Below are positions 46,189-54,290 of a DNA stretch of 64,000 nt, piece by piece. A model generated the notes under the pieces. It had not been told where the DNA came from. It did not search any database and worked only from the letters and a program-made list of their open reading frames with translations. The first letter of the stretch is position 1. Each line of letters starts with the position of its first letter. Source of the DNA: JAHEEL01 sp963715255 (GTDB lineage Bacteria; Actinomycetota; Acidimicrobiia; Spongiisociales; UBA5794). The stretch spans positions 62,001 to 126,000 of the forward strand of contig CAVQRN010000003.1 of the NCBI GenBank assembly GCA_963715255.1, read 5' to 3'. The position numbers were made by a program, and so were the translations under genes.

Positions 46189-47245
46189 AGGACGTTCCAA
46201 GAAGCCGCTGTTCATCGCGATCGGTGTCGTCATCGGTGTTGTCGTCTTGGTGATCCTCGCCCGACTTCTCGCGACAGCGGTAGCCGGCGATCAGGCCCTC
46301 AACGTCGAACCGGGAGTCGCCGTTGCCGTCGAGATCCAGGCCGGGTCGTCTGCTCGTGAGATTGCCGCGGCCATGGAGCAGGCGGGGGTCGTGCGCGCCG
46401 GCGACCTCCGTGCCGTGGTCGAGGAGAACGGCGTCGCATCCCAGTTGCAGGCCGGGACGTACTTCCTCGAGACGTTGATGACTCCGGAAGCCGTCGTTGA
46501 ACGGCTGCTCACGGGTCCTGACACCCCGACCGGATTCGGCATCATCGTGTACGAAGGCCACGATATTCGGCGGATCCTCGCAGGCCTCGCAGCCGAGACC
46601 GGCTACCCCGTCGAGGCCTTCGAAGAGGCGCTGACCAGCGGCGAGGTCACGTCACCTCTCCTCCCAACGGAATTGCCTGAGGGAGTCGATGAACTCACAC
46701 GCTGGGAGGGATTGCTCTTCCCCGCCCGGTATGAGATGCCGGAGGGTGCGACGCCCGCCCAGATTCTCACCGTGCTCGCCGACGAGACCGTTCGGCGTGT
46801 TGACACGGTTGACTGGTCGCGGCTCGAAGAACTGGGAATCACGCGCTACGAAGCGTTGATTGTGGCGTCACTCATCCAGAGGGAAGCCGGGGTCGATGCA
46901 GATCGCCCACTCATCGCATCGGTCATCTACAACAGGCTGGCAGCGGGCATGCCGCTCCAGATCGACGCAACCGTCGTATATGCCCTCGGCGAGAATCCCG
47001 GTCGGGTCCTCGCCGAGCACCTCGAGATCGATTCGCCCTGGAACACGTATCGGGTGAAAGGATTGCCGCCGACTCCGATTGGGACGGCGCAAATGGAATC
47101 GATCCAAGCAGCGGCTGCGCCGGCGGCGACCGACTACCTCTTCTACGTACTTGTGTCTCCCGACGGTCGACATGGTTTCTCCACGACCTACGAGGAACAC
47201 AAAGAGAAGATCGCCCAAGCGAAGAAGGACGGGGTGCTCCCATGA
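46157..47245 (+). CDS. mltG: Endolytic murein transglycosylase MltG
   Basis: 362 residues. One N-terminal membrane helix (about 18-40), a LysM-like region and the YceG catalytic domain: ASLIQREAG with the catalytic Glu, IASVIYNRLAAGMPLQIDATVVYALG, and SPWNTYRVKGLPPTPI. It cuts nascent glycan strands and ends their elongation. GTG 46157. Coupled to aroE (ATGA). Confidence 0.95.
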   Translation: MTESTAATPTEGRSKKPLFIAIGVVIGVVVLVILARLLATAVAGDQALNVEPGVAVAVEIQAGSSAREIAAAMEQAGVVRAGDLRAVVEENGVASQLQAGTYFLETLMTPEAVVERLLTGPDTPTGFGIIVYEGHDIRRILAGLAAETGYPVEAFEEALTSGEVTSPLLPTELPEGVDELTRWEGLLFPARYEMPEGATPAQILTVLADETVRRVDTVDWSRLEELGITRYEALIVASLIQREAGVDADRPLIASVIYNRLAAGMPLQIDATVVYALGENPGRVLAEHLEIDSPWNTYRVKGLPPTPIGTAQMESIQAAAAPAATDYLFYVLVSPDGRHGFSTTYEEHKEKIAQAKKDGVLP

Positions 47246-48006
47246 GGTTGGTCCTGCTCGGCGACCCGGTCGGCCACTCCCGCTCGCCGGCGATCCAGCG
47301 TGCCGCTCTTGATTTCGCAGGCATCGAAGGCACCTATGAAGCGCGCCGCGTCGACGCAGCCGGCATGGTGAACGCCGTTGATGAGATTCGATACGGGAGC
47401 CTCGATGGGGCGAACGTGACCATGCCTCACAAACACCTGGCGTTCGAACTCGCCGACCGTGTCGCAGAGGTTGCCCTCCGATCCGGCGCGGTGAACACCT
47501 TCGCCCGGATCGCAGGAGAGGTCTGGGGCCATAACACCGACGTCGACGGGATTCGAGCGGTCTGGGAGACGGCAGGATTCCCGGACACCGCGCCGCTGCT
47601 GATCATGGGGAGCGGGGGGGCGGCTGCGGGTGCCGTTGTGGCTCTGGCCCACGTGACCGTCGCGGTTTCAGGGAGACGGCCCGGGGCGGCTGCGGATCTG
47701 CTCGCCCGGACGCGAGTCGATGGCATCGTTGTGCCCTGGGGTACCGCGGTCGACGGCGCCGTGGTCGTCAACGCCACGCCGCTGGGCATGAATGGAGAGT
47801 CACTCCCCGAGGAGGTTCTTGCCGGAGCATCCGGCTTCATCGATCTGACCTACGGATCCGAAGAAACCCCTTCGGTGTCCCGCTGCCGGGCCCGCGGTAT
47901 TCCTGTGGCCGATGGCCGGGACATGCTGCTCGCGCAGGCCGCCGTGTCGTTCGAGATATGGACGGGGGTCAAGGCACCCATCGACGTGATGCGCTCAGCG
48001 TTCTAG
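47242..48006 (+). CDS. aroE: Shikimate dehydrogenase
   Basis: 254 residues. Reduces 3-dehydroshikimate with NADPH. Substrate site LGDPVGHSRSPAIQRAAL, catalytic Lys in NVTMPHKHLAFEL, and GHNTDVDG; the nucleotide loop is GSGGAAAGAV. The protein is a little short (270-290 is common). First of the window's shikimate genes; aroCKB follow after the prepilin peptidase gene. Confidence 0.93.
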   Translation: MRLVLLGDPVGHSRSPAIQRAALDFAGIEGTYEARRVDAAGMVNAVDEIRYGSLDGANVTMPHKHLAFELADRVAEVALRSGAVNTFARIAGEVWGHNTDVDGIRAVWETAGFPDTAPLLIMGSGGAAAGAVVALAHVTVAVSGRRPGAAADLLARTRVDGIVVPWGTAVDGAVVVNATPLGMNGESLPEEVLAGASGFIDLTYGSEETPSVSRCRARGIPVADGRDMLLAQAAVSFEIWTGVKAPIDVMRSAF

Positions 48007-48088
48007 CACGAACGCTGGTCGTCGATGCAACGACGGCACCGCCGCATGCCGAGAGCAGGAGAACGAGAAGCGGCAGGAGACGAGCCAT
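47969..48088 (-). pseudogene. Short lipoprotein-signal ORF, possible remnant
   Basis: 39 codons from ATG 48088: MARLLPLLVLLLSACGGA is a textbook lipoprotein signal (lipobox LSAC), but only some 24 residues follow, the last part antisense to the aroE 3' end. Either a very small lipoprotein or the leftover of a truncated one. No ribosome-binding site is evident. It occupies most of the 179-nt gap between aroE and the prepilin peptidase gene. Confidence 0.35.
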
Positions 48089-48171
48089 GTCGGTCGGACG
48101 CGTCCGTGGCCGACGTTGGTTCCCCGAGGCCAAGGGTATCGATGATGCCGGGTGTGCGGCGGGGAAGTGGA

Positions 48172-48177
48172 TAGGCT
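48172..48177 (+). promoter_or_regulatory. Putative -10 box (TAGGCT)
   Basis: TAGGCT ends 8 nt before ATG 48186; no ribosome-binding site. Confidence 0.4.
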
Positions 48178-48185
48178 CCCAGCCG

Positions 48186-48839
48186 ATGCTCTCTCTGCTG
48201 TTGGTCCCGCTTGGCCTCGTCGTCGGCGTTCTTGCCGAACGAGTCGCCACTGATCGCTCCTTCGAGGCGATCGTGGCGAAACCCGGTCGCACACCCTACG
48301 TCGCCGTCGCCACAGCCGCTCTTTTCCCGGTGACGGCGCTGTTGGTTGGGATGGACTGGGTGCTTCCCTCCTATCTGTGGTTCGTTGCGGTGACCGTGAC
48401 CCTGACACTCACCGACCTCGACCAGAAGCTCATTCCGAACCGGATTCTCTTCCCCGGAACGGTCGTCGGTGCCGTGTTGCTGACCGCAGGAGCGCTCATC
48501 GAGGGCGGACCGGTCCTCCGGGCGTTCGCCGGAGGCGCCGTCTACTTCCTCGTCCTTCTGGTCGTTGCTCTCGCTGCGAGGGGTGCCTTCGGCTTCGGCG
48601 ATGTCAAACTCGCCTTCCTCCTCGGCCTGTTCACCGCGTATCGATCTTGGGAGACACTGATCGTGGCCGTGTTCGCGGCGTTCCTCCTCGGTGGTCTCGT
48701 TTCGCTCGTGATCATCGTGTTCCGGCTCAAGGATCGGAAAGACTCCATCCCCTTCGGTCCGTATCTCGTCGCCGGGGCGTACGTTGCGATCGCCTGGGCC
48801 ACAACCATCGCCTCCTGGTACCTGGACGGTGGGACGTGA
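48186..48839 (+). CDS. Prepilin peptidase (type IV leader peptidase, A24 family)
   Basis: 217 residues, mostly membrane helices. The two catalytic aspartates of A24 peptidases are seen in TLTDLDQKLIPNRI and GFGDVKLAFLLGLF. It lacks the N-terminal cytoplasmic cysteine/methylase domain of PilD, so it is the short form. It would process type IV pilin or Tad/competence pseudopilins. No pilin gene is nearby; it sits inside the aro cluster, a placement also seen in other actinobacteria. ATG 48186 gives MLSLLLVPLGLVVG; the upstream frame is not conserved. Confidence 0.88.
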   Translation: MLSLLLVPLGLVVGVLAERVATDRSFEAIVAKPGRTPYVAVATAALFPVTALLVGMDWVLPSYLWFVAVTVTLTLTDLDQKLIPNRILFPGTVVGAVLLTAGALIEGGPVLRAFAGGAVYFLVLLVVALAARGAFGFGDVKLAFLLGLFTAYRSWETLIVAVFAAFLLGGLVSLVIIVFRLKDRKDSIPFGPYLVAGAYVAIAWATTIASWYLDGGT

Positions 48840-48870
48840 CAACGACGCGGACCCCTGCCACGATGTCCCG

Positions 48871-50019
48871 ATGATTCGATTCCTCACCGCCGGCGAGTCA
48901 CACGGTCCGGCACTCACAGCGATCGTCGAGGGCGCTCCCGCCGGTCTCGTGATCGACTCCGCCGGCCTCGCAGAAGAACTGGCGCGGCGCAGACTCGGTC
49001 ACGGCCGTGGGCCCCGCATGCGCCTCGAGAAGGACGAGATCGAGATCCTCGGGGGCGTCCGCTTCGGGCGCACGCTTGGTGGACCGATCTCGGTTCTGAT
49101 TCGCAATACGGAGTGGGAACGCTGGTCGGAGGAGATGGCGCCGGGCGAGGGCTCATCCCGCCGACTCATGACGGCCCCCCGTCCGGGCCACGCTGATCTG
49201 CCAGGGATGATGAAGTACGACACTCACGATGCCAGGGACATTCTCGAGCGTGCCTCGGCACGAGAGACGGCGGCGCGAACGGTCGCCGGCTACGTCTCCA
49301 AGATGCTGCTCGCTGAGGTCGGTGTCACCATCGTGAGCCACGTGGTGCAGATCGGATCGGTGGTCGCCACGTCCGGTGCTCCAGGACCGAGTGATCTGTC
49401 GCGAATCGACGCCTCACCCGTGCGATGCAATGACGGGGAGAGCGAACGCGCCATGGTTGCAGCGGTCGACCTCGCCAAGAAGGATCGGGATACGCTTGGA
49501 GGGGTGGTCGAGGTTCTCGCGTATGGTGTGCCCGTCGGGATTGGGAGTCATGTCCATTGGGACCGCCGCCTCGACACCGCGATCGCTGCCGCGCTCATGT
49601 CGATTCAGGGGATCAAAGGTGTCGAAATCGGTGACGGGTTCGCGTCGGCGGGACGACCCGGTTCGGTTGCACACGATGAAATCCATCCGGTCGACGGTGC
49701 CTACGAGCGGGCAACCAACCGTGCCGGCGGCATTGAAGGTGGGATCAGCAACGGCGATGTGATCAGAGCGTGGGCGGCCATGAAACCGATCTCGACCTTG
49801 ATGCGCCCGCTGGCGACCGTTGACGTGATCACGGGAGAAGTGTCCGTAGCCTTCCGTGAGCGGAGTGACGTGTGTGCGGTTCCCGCAGCCGGCGTCGTGG
49901 CCGAACAGATGATGGCCATCGTGATCGCCCGTGAAATGCAGCGTGTGTACGGAGGCGACACCATCGATGCTTTCGCGGATGCCGACGTCGCTCATCGACG
50001 ACGTCTCGCTGAGTTCTGA
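48871..50019 (+). CDS. aroC: Chorismate synthase
   Basis: 382 residues. FMN-dependent final step to chorismate. Signature blocks GESHGPALTAIVEGAPAG, GRGPRM, PRPGHADLPGMMKYD, RASARETAARTVAG and GGIEGGISNGD...R.A.KP. ATG 48871 begins MIRFLTAGESHG; the upstream extension overlaps the previous gene. Its stop overlaps aroK (TGATG). Confidence 0.97.
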   Translation: MIRFLTAGESHGPALTAIVEGAPAGLVIDSAGLAEELARRRLGHGRGPRMRLEKDEIEILGGVRFGRTLGGPISVLIRNTEWERWSEEMAPGEGSSRRLMTAPRPGHADLPGMMKYDTHDARDILERASARETAARTVAGYVSKMLLAEVGVTIVSHVVQIGSVVATSGAPGPSDLSRIDASPVRCNDGESERAMVAAVDLAKKDRDTLGGVVEVLAYGVPVGIGSHVHWDRRLDTAIAAALMSIQGIKGVEIGDGFASAGRPGSVAHDEIHPVDGAYERATNRAGGIEGGISNGDVIRAWAAMKPISTLMRPLATVDVITGEVSVAFRERSDVCAVPAAGVVAEQMMAIVIAREMQRVYGGDTIDAFADADVAHRRRLAEF

Positions 50020-50522
50020 TGGGACATGTCTGGCTGATCGGCATGATGGGGACGGGGAAGACGAGTGTCGGTCGAGCGCTCGCCGGACGCCTGGCACTGC
50101 CCTTCTACGACACGGACGCAACCGTGGCGGCCAATGCCGGCATGCCGATCGTTGAGATCTTCGAGCACTCTGGAGAACCGCTATTCCGCGACATGGAGCG
50201 CCGGGCCGTACGGGCCATTGCGCCGCAGGATGACGGTGTCGTCTCGACCGGGGGAGGGGTCGTGCTCGATCCGTTGAACGTCGAACTCATGCGTGGCAGC
50301 GGGACGACCGTGCTGCTCGATGTGGCTGTCGACCTACTCGTGGCTCGGGTCGCCGACGCCGCCGACCGACCGATGGTATCGGGGGATCCCGAACGGCTGG
50401 TGCGTGAGATCGCGAGCGCTCGAGCAGAGAGCTATCGACGGGCAGCAGACATTGTTGTTGATGGGGACGGCTCGGTCGAAGAGGTTGTTGATCGTGTGGA
50501 GGCAGCATGCAACGTGTTGTGA
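50019..50522 (+). CDS. aroK: Shikimate kinase
   Basis: 167 residues. Walker A GMMGTGKTSVG, shikimate-binding Asp in FYDTDA, GEPLFRDMERRAV and the GGG of VVSTGGGVVL; lid Arg in ADRPMV. Overlaps aroB by 16 nt. Confidence 0.95.
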   Translation: MGHVWLIGMMGTGKTSVGRALAGRLALPFYDTDATVAANAGMPIVEIFEHSGEPLFRDMERRAVRAIAPQDDGVVSTGGGVVLDPLNVELMRGSGTTVLLDVAVDLLVARVADAADRPMVSGDPERLVREIASARAESYRRAADIVVDGDGSVEEVVDRVEAACNVL

Positions 50523-51556
50523 TCACCGAGGGGGACAACGCTCTCTCCGAGATCCTGATCGAGCGCGGCCTGCTATTGGATGCGGCGCGTCATCTGCCGC
50601 AGAGAGAGGACCGCCGACAGGTTGCGATCCTGACCCAACCGACCGTTCGCGCGCATGCCGATGCGGTCGCTCGATCGATGCTCGATCACGGCATCGATGC
50701 ATCGGTGAACTCGTTGCCGGACGGAGAAGCAGCGAAGACCCTTTCGGTCATTGAGGACGTTGCCCGCGACTTGAACCGGCTTGGTTTGACGCGCGACGAC
50801 ACCGTGTTCGGTATCGGAGGGGGAGCCGTTACCGACGCAGCAGGGTTCGTCGCCGCCACGTACCTGCGCGGCGTCGAGTGTGTGCTCGCACCGACCACAC
50901 TCCTCGGTGCCGTGGATGCCGCGGTGGGAGGAAAGACCGGAGTCAACGTTGGAGGAAAGAATCTTGTCGGCGTGTTCCGTCATCCCTCACGCGTCCTCGT
51001 CGATGTCGATGTGCTCGAGGCGCTCCCTGCGGATCTGCGCAGGCAAGGGACCGCCGAGGCGCTCAAGACCGGATTTGTCGGAGATCCTGAGCTCGTCGAG
51101 TTGTACCGCGAGCATGGCATCGACGCACCGTTGGACGAGGTCGTGACACGCGCAATCGGGGTCAAGGCACGGGTGGTTTCTCAGGACTTCCGCGAAGGCG
51201 GGCTTCGCGCTGTTCTCAACTACGGGCACACGGTCGGCCATGCAGTAGAGGTCGCTGCCGGGACCAGCCACGGCGAAGCGGTAGCGATCGGGATGGTGGC
51301 TGCCGGTGTGGTAGGCGAGCACACGGTCGGGTTCAGCCGTCGCGTCGAACAGGAGCAGCTGATTGCTTCACTCGGCCTTCCCACACGATCGCCGGATGTG
51401 GATGTGGTCGAGATCGAGCGGCTCATGGCGCTCGACAAGAAGCGGGACACCGGAGGCATCCGATTCGTCGTCCTGGAGGACTTCGGGGTTCCCCGGGTCG
51501 TACACCCCGACGACGCTACCGTTCGGGCCGCGCTGCATGCGATCGGCATCGATTGA
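50507..51556 (+). CDS. aroB: 3-Dehydroquinate synthase
   Basis: 349 residues. NAD- and metal-dependent cyclisation of DAHP. GGGAVTDAAGFVAATYLRGV, PTTLLGAVDAAVGGKTGVN, metal ligands in AEALKTG and NYGHTVGHAVE plus SHGEAVAIGM. Starts within aroK. The aroQ (dehydroquinase) often found here is absent from the window. Confidence 0.97.
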   Translation: MQRVVITEGDNALSEILIERGLLLDAARHLPQREDRRQVAILTQPTVRAHADAVARSMLDHGIDASVNSLPDGEAAKTLSVIEDVARDLNRLGLTRDDTVFGIGGGAVTDAAGFVAATYLRGVECVLAPTTLLGAVDAAVGGKTGVNVGGKNLVGVFRHPSRVLVDVDVLEALPADLRRQGTAEALKTGFVGDPELVELYREHGIDAPLDEVVTRAIGVKARVVSQDFREGGLRAVLNYGHTVGHAVEVAAGTSHGEAVAIGMVAAGVVGEHTVGFSRRVEQEQLIASLGLPTRSPDVDVVEIERLMALDKKRDTGGIRFVVLEDFGVPRVVHPDDATVRAALHAIGID

Positions 51557-51575
51557 AGACGAGGAGCCCCCACCG

Positions 51576-52136
51576 ATGATCTCGACGAACGACGTCAAAC
51601 CCGGCATGTCCCTCAACCTCCCAGAGGGACTGTTCCAGGTTGTCGAATACCAACACGTGAAACCGGGCAAGGGCAAGGCTTTCGTTCGGATGAAACTCAA
51701 GAACCAGATCTCCGGTGCCGTGATCGACCGCACGTTTCGGGCCGGCGAGAATCTCCAGAAAGCCGTCATCGACCGTCGTGACTTTCAATACCTGTTCCGA
51801 GACGACATGGGTTTCACCTTCATGGACGGTGAGACGTTCGAGCAGATCGCCCTTTCGGAGGAGGCCGTCGGGGAGGCTGCGTCGTACATCGCCGACGGAA
51901 TGACGGTTCGTCTCTCCATGTACGAAGAGAAACCGATCGGAATCGAGCTTGGTGCGGCGGTGGAGCTCGACGTGACCCATGCCGAACCGGGCGTCAAAGG
52001 CGACCGCGTGTCGGGCGCGACCAAGCCGGTGACCCTTTCGACCGGGCTCGTCGTTCAGGTACCGCTGTTCATCGACGTGGGTGACGTGCTGAAGATCGAC
52101 ACCCGAACCGGGAACTACATCACGCGGGTGTCGTGA
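51576..52136 (+). CDS. efp: Translation elongation factor P
   Basis: 186 residues, three beta-barrel domains. Relieves stalling at polyproline. The loop that carries the modified residue reads HVKPGKGKAFVRMKLKN, with an unmodified-type Lys flanked by PG and G as in actinobacteria. C-terminal VPLFIDVGDVLKIDTRTGNYITRV. ATG 51576 follows GAGGAG. Overlaps nusB by GTGA. Confidence 0.97.
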   Translation: MISTNDVKPGMSLNLPEGLFQVVEYQHVKPGKGKAFVRMKLKNQISGAVIDRTFRAGENLQKAVIDRRDFQYLFRDDMGFTFMDGETFEQIALSEEAVGEAASYIADGMTVRLSMYEEKPIGIELGAAVELDVTHAEPGVKGDRVSGATKPVTLSTGLVVQVPLFIDVGDVLKIDTRTGNYITRVS

Positions 52137-52492
52137 GCAAGCAGGACGCACGGGAGCAAGCCCTCGGCTTGCTGTATGCCGTCGACCTCGCCCCAGACTC
52201 CGCCCAGGCTGAGCCAACCGGGCGGGCGGGCCGTCTCGCTGCCGGTGTCCAGGAACACCTCAAGGAGATCGATGCCACGATCGATGCCCACTCCACGGGT
52301 TGGCGAATCGCCCGCATGCCTGCTGTGGACAGGACGATTCTGCGTATCGGTGTCTACGAACTCGAGTACACGGACACACCCATCGGCGTCGTCGTTTCCG
52401 AAGCCGTCGAGCTCGCCAAGCGATACTCGACGGCGAAGTCGGGAAGCTTCGTCAACGGAGTCCTGGCAAGCGTGGCTGCGGGCCGCGGCTGA
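52133..52492 (+). CDS. nusB: Transcription antitermination factor NusB
   Basis: 119 residues, all-helical. DAREQALGLLYAVDL, RMPAVDRTILRIGVYEL and VVSEAVELAKRYSTAKSGSFVNGVL. Works with NusE on rRNA antitermination. The 170-nt region after it to the small convergent gene has no clear terminator apart from a short GC hairpin at 52649-52662. Confidence 0.95.
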   Translation: MSKQDAREQALGLLYAVDLAPDSAQAEPTGRAGRLAAGVQEHLKEIDATIDAHSTGWRIARMPAVDRTILRIGVYELEYTDTPIGVVVSEAVELAKRYSTAKSGSFVNGVLASVAAGRG

Positions 52493-52662
52493 ACCGTCGG
52501 CCACACGCGAAGCATTGGCGGTGCCGTATGGTTCCGCTCCTCGTCGGCCATGCCCGACCCATCGGCGAACCGCGGTGCGGTGAGGAAGCAGGTCGTTGTC
52601 GGAGACTCGACTCCCCGCCGATGAGCTGTTGAGCGGCTTCACTGCGGCGCCGGCCCACCGGC

Positions 52663-52758
52663 CTAGACCTTCTTGGCCTTCTTGGCCTGGCGTTTCTCCT
52701 TCAGGCTCTTTGACGCAACCTTCTTGGTGCTCTTCCCGCCCTTGTCCTTGTTTGCCAT
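52663..52758 (-). CDS. Very small basic protein (31 aa)
   Basis: 31 residues, MANKDKGGKSTKKVASK followed by SLKEKRQAKKAKKV; about 40% Lys/Arg. ATG 52758 has AGGAG five bases upstream (a second ATG at 52761 sits too close to it). Similar DKGG..TKK..SKSLKEKR peptides are common in actinobacteria and are annotated only as hypothetical. A nucleic-acid or ribosome contact is guessed from charge. Confidence 0.6.
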   Translation of the reverse strand: MANKDKGGKSTKKVASKSLKEKRQAKKAKKV

Positions 52759-52761
52759 CAT

Positions 52762-53104
52762 GTCTCCTCTCGGACCATCCGCAACGGCGGTCGGTCCCAT
52801 CTTGTCACATCGGCGTGACCTGGGCCGGCAGATCGCCGGTGGCGATTGGGAGCGGCTCAGTCTCGGGATCCAAACCCGGTGTCCACATTCAGCGTATCCC
52901 TTCGCATACCGTTTGGTGGATCGGCCGGACGGCTCCATTGGAGAACGCGGTTGAGTCGATGAGATCCATCTGTCCCGCGTATGGCACCGCAAAGAGCGGG
53001 ATCCCGCCGCCGATCAACCACAACCGCTCTGACTGCGAACCCCGGCTCGTGGATGCCCATGGGTGTCTCCCCGGCCCAGAGTCCGCTTGCGGCAAACCCA
53101 TCCG
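52762..53104. other. 343-bp stretch without a confident gene
   Basis: On the minus strand an open frame (52889-53101) contains protein-like sequence (LWLIGGGIPLFAVPYAGQMD ... AVRPIHQTVCEGIR) and ends in TGA; the same frame continues after that stop with MWTPGLDPETEPLPIATG to another TGA near 52809. This may be a small gene, two peptides, or a decayed gene. No ribosome-binding site supports a start and no family is recognised, so it is left unassigned. Immediately upstream of the 31-aa gene lies its AGGAG. Confidence 0.4.
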
Positions 53105-53362
53105 CTAGTCCCCTTGGCCGATGTTGGGCCTATCACCGGACTCGTCCTGGTCGGCCCGTATCGACTCGGAGGTCTGTTCCTCGATCATATGCTCAATGCT
53201 CGGTTGGTAGATCTGGTCGAGCAACATGGGTATGCCGCTTCCGCGCGGCCGTGGATTATGCCTGTTGAAGACCCAACCCCTCTTCGCAGCCCAGCGAGAA
53301 TTCAGCACGAAACCGAGTACCAGAATTGTCGCCAGAACGCCGAGCACGATGAATCCGATCAC
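53105..53362 (-). CDS. Small single-helix membrane protein
   Basis: 85 residues. VIGFIVLGVLATILVLGFVL forms one membrane helix; the tail (RWAAKRGWVFNRHNPRPRG ... MIEEQTSESIRADQDE) is basic then acidic and cytosolic by the positive-inside rule. Family unknown. GTG 53362 lies six bases after a TATCCT hexamer (53369-53374, minus strand), as in the other leaderless candidates. Confidence 0.6.
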   Translation of the reverse strand: MIGFIVLGVLATILVLGFVLNSRWAAKRGWVFNRHNPRPRGSGIPMLLDQIYQPSIEHMIEEQTSESIRADQDESGDRPNIGQGD

Positions 53363-53368
53363 GCGCTG

Positions 53369-53374
53369 AGGATA
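53369..53374 (-). promoter_or_regulatory. Putative -10 box (TATCCT)
   Basis: TATCCT, six bases (CAGCGC), then GTG 53362 on the minus strand. Confidence 0.4.
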
Positions 53375-53639
53375 TCAACGGGGCGGGCGACCCCACGCGC
53401 CCATAGGTGCTTCGATATGGGCGGTGCCCTAGACACGTGTGCCCGGGTGTGCTTTGCCCGTGTCTCTGCCCGGCCGTGATCGACGCCACCCAACGTCATC
53501 ATCGGTCTCTCAGCGGCGCGTACGCGCTCCCACCGGGTGTCGTATCCGGTCCGCACGGAGCCGTCTTGTGGTTGAACTTGGGTTCCTTGCATCTGTGCTT
53601 GTGAACGCGCGTAGCGTCGTGCCCGCAAATCGACACCAA
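53375..53639. other. Non-coding region upstream of the pyr leader
   Basis: No believable gene. It contains an imperfect inverted repeat AGACACG ... CGTGTCT (about 53431-53466) and, near the right end, a candidate pyr promoter: TTGCAT (53587-53592), 19 bp, TAGCGT (53612-53617), putting initiation near 53624, about 132 nt before pyrR. Confidence 0.4.
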
Positions 53640-53735
53640 CCTTTAAGCCGGTCCAGCGAGGCCGGGAAGGAAGGAGATAGCATGTGCGACGCCCAAAGCG
53701 GCGACGGGTTCGTAGGAACCGTCAGCCGCTTTTCT
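53640..53735 (+). promoter_or_regulatory. PyrR-binding RNA element and attenuator
   Basis: The hairpin CCGG-TCCAGCGAGG-CCGG (53648-53665) carries the PyrR recognition loop UCCAG-GAGGC known from Bacillus and related leaders; a lower stem CCTT/AAGG (53640-53643, 53667-53670) extends it. Directly 3' is a strong ribosome-binding site (53665-53676) for a short leader ORF, then a terminator. PyrR with UMP bound should favour termination and so reduce pyr operon expression when pyrimidines are plentiful. Confidence 0.75.
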
Positions 53736-53768
53736 CATGTTCGGAGGTTCGACCCATGGCGCGCGTGA
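53682..53768 (+). CDS. Candidate 28-codon leader peptide of the pyr operon
   Basis: ATG 53682 is placed five bases after AGGAG. The peptide MCDAQSGDGFVGTVSRFSHV...DPWRA ends at TGA 53766-53768, 12 nt inside pyrR. Its codons pass through both arms of the terminator, so ribosomes translating it would prevent the terminator from folding. No homologue recognised; the strength of the ribosome-binding site and the overlap are the evidence. Confidence 0.45.
   Translation: MCDAQSGDGFVGTVSRFSHVRRFDPWRA
53695..53734 (+). terminator. Rho-independent terminator in the pyr leader
   Basis: AAAGCGGC ... GCCGCTTT outer stem with an inner GACGGGTTC / GAACCGTC stem around GTAG, followed by TTTTC. It ends 22 nt before pyrR. 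Confidence 0.75.
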
Positions 53769-54290
53769 TGGATGCGGGGGACGTGGACCGGGCCATCCGG
53801 CGGATCGCTCACGAGGTCCTTGAGAAGAACCGCGGCTCTGATGATCTCGTACTCCTCGGGATACAGACGAGGGGAGTTCCCCTGGCAAAGCGACTCGCCC
53901 TGGCGCTCGAAGCCATCGAAGGATCGGCAGTGCCGGCGGGCAGCCTGGACATCGGGCTGTACCGCGATGACCTCGATCAGCGACCGAGGACGGAACTGGG
54001 TGCCACCGCCGTTCCGGTCCCGATCGGTGGGAAGACCGTGATCCTCGTCGACGACGTGTTGTACACGGGCCGAACGATCAGGGCGGCGCTCGATGCACTG
54101 GCCGACATCGGACGTCCGAGCCGCTGTCCAGCTTGCTGTTCTCGTCGACCGTGGACACCGCGAGCTTCCCATTCGACCGGACTACATCGGGAAGAACGTG
54201 CCGACGTCGCGAGAAGAACGCGTTTCCGTTCGACTCGTCGAGAGGGACGGCGACGACGGAGTCGTCATCGAGTCGAGGGAACAGACATGA
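53756..54290 (+). CDS. pyrR: PyrR bifunctional regulator / uracil phosphoribosyltransferase (frameshifted)
   Basis: Binds pyr leader RNA with UMP. MARVMDAGDVDRAIRRIAHE at the N-terminus, VLLGIQTRGVPLA, and the PRPP loop VILVDDVLYTGRTIRAALD. After ADIGRP the frame fails; the true continuation AVQLAVLVDRGHRELPIRPD..GKNVPTSREE lies in the next frame and ends at 54290. Removing A54119 gives a 177-residue protein, the family length. As sequenced, the first frame reads through into pyrB. ATG 53756 follows CGGAGG. ATGA overlap with pyrB. Confidence 0.92.

Noticed and set aside
53682..53768. Treating the short ORF as the true N-terminus of pyrR
   Set aside because: It is out of frame with pyrR and ends inside it; pyrR has its own CGGAGG site and family N-terminus.
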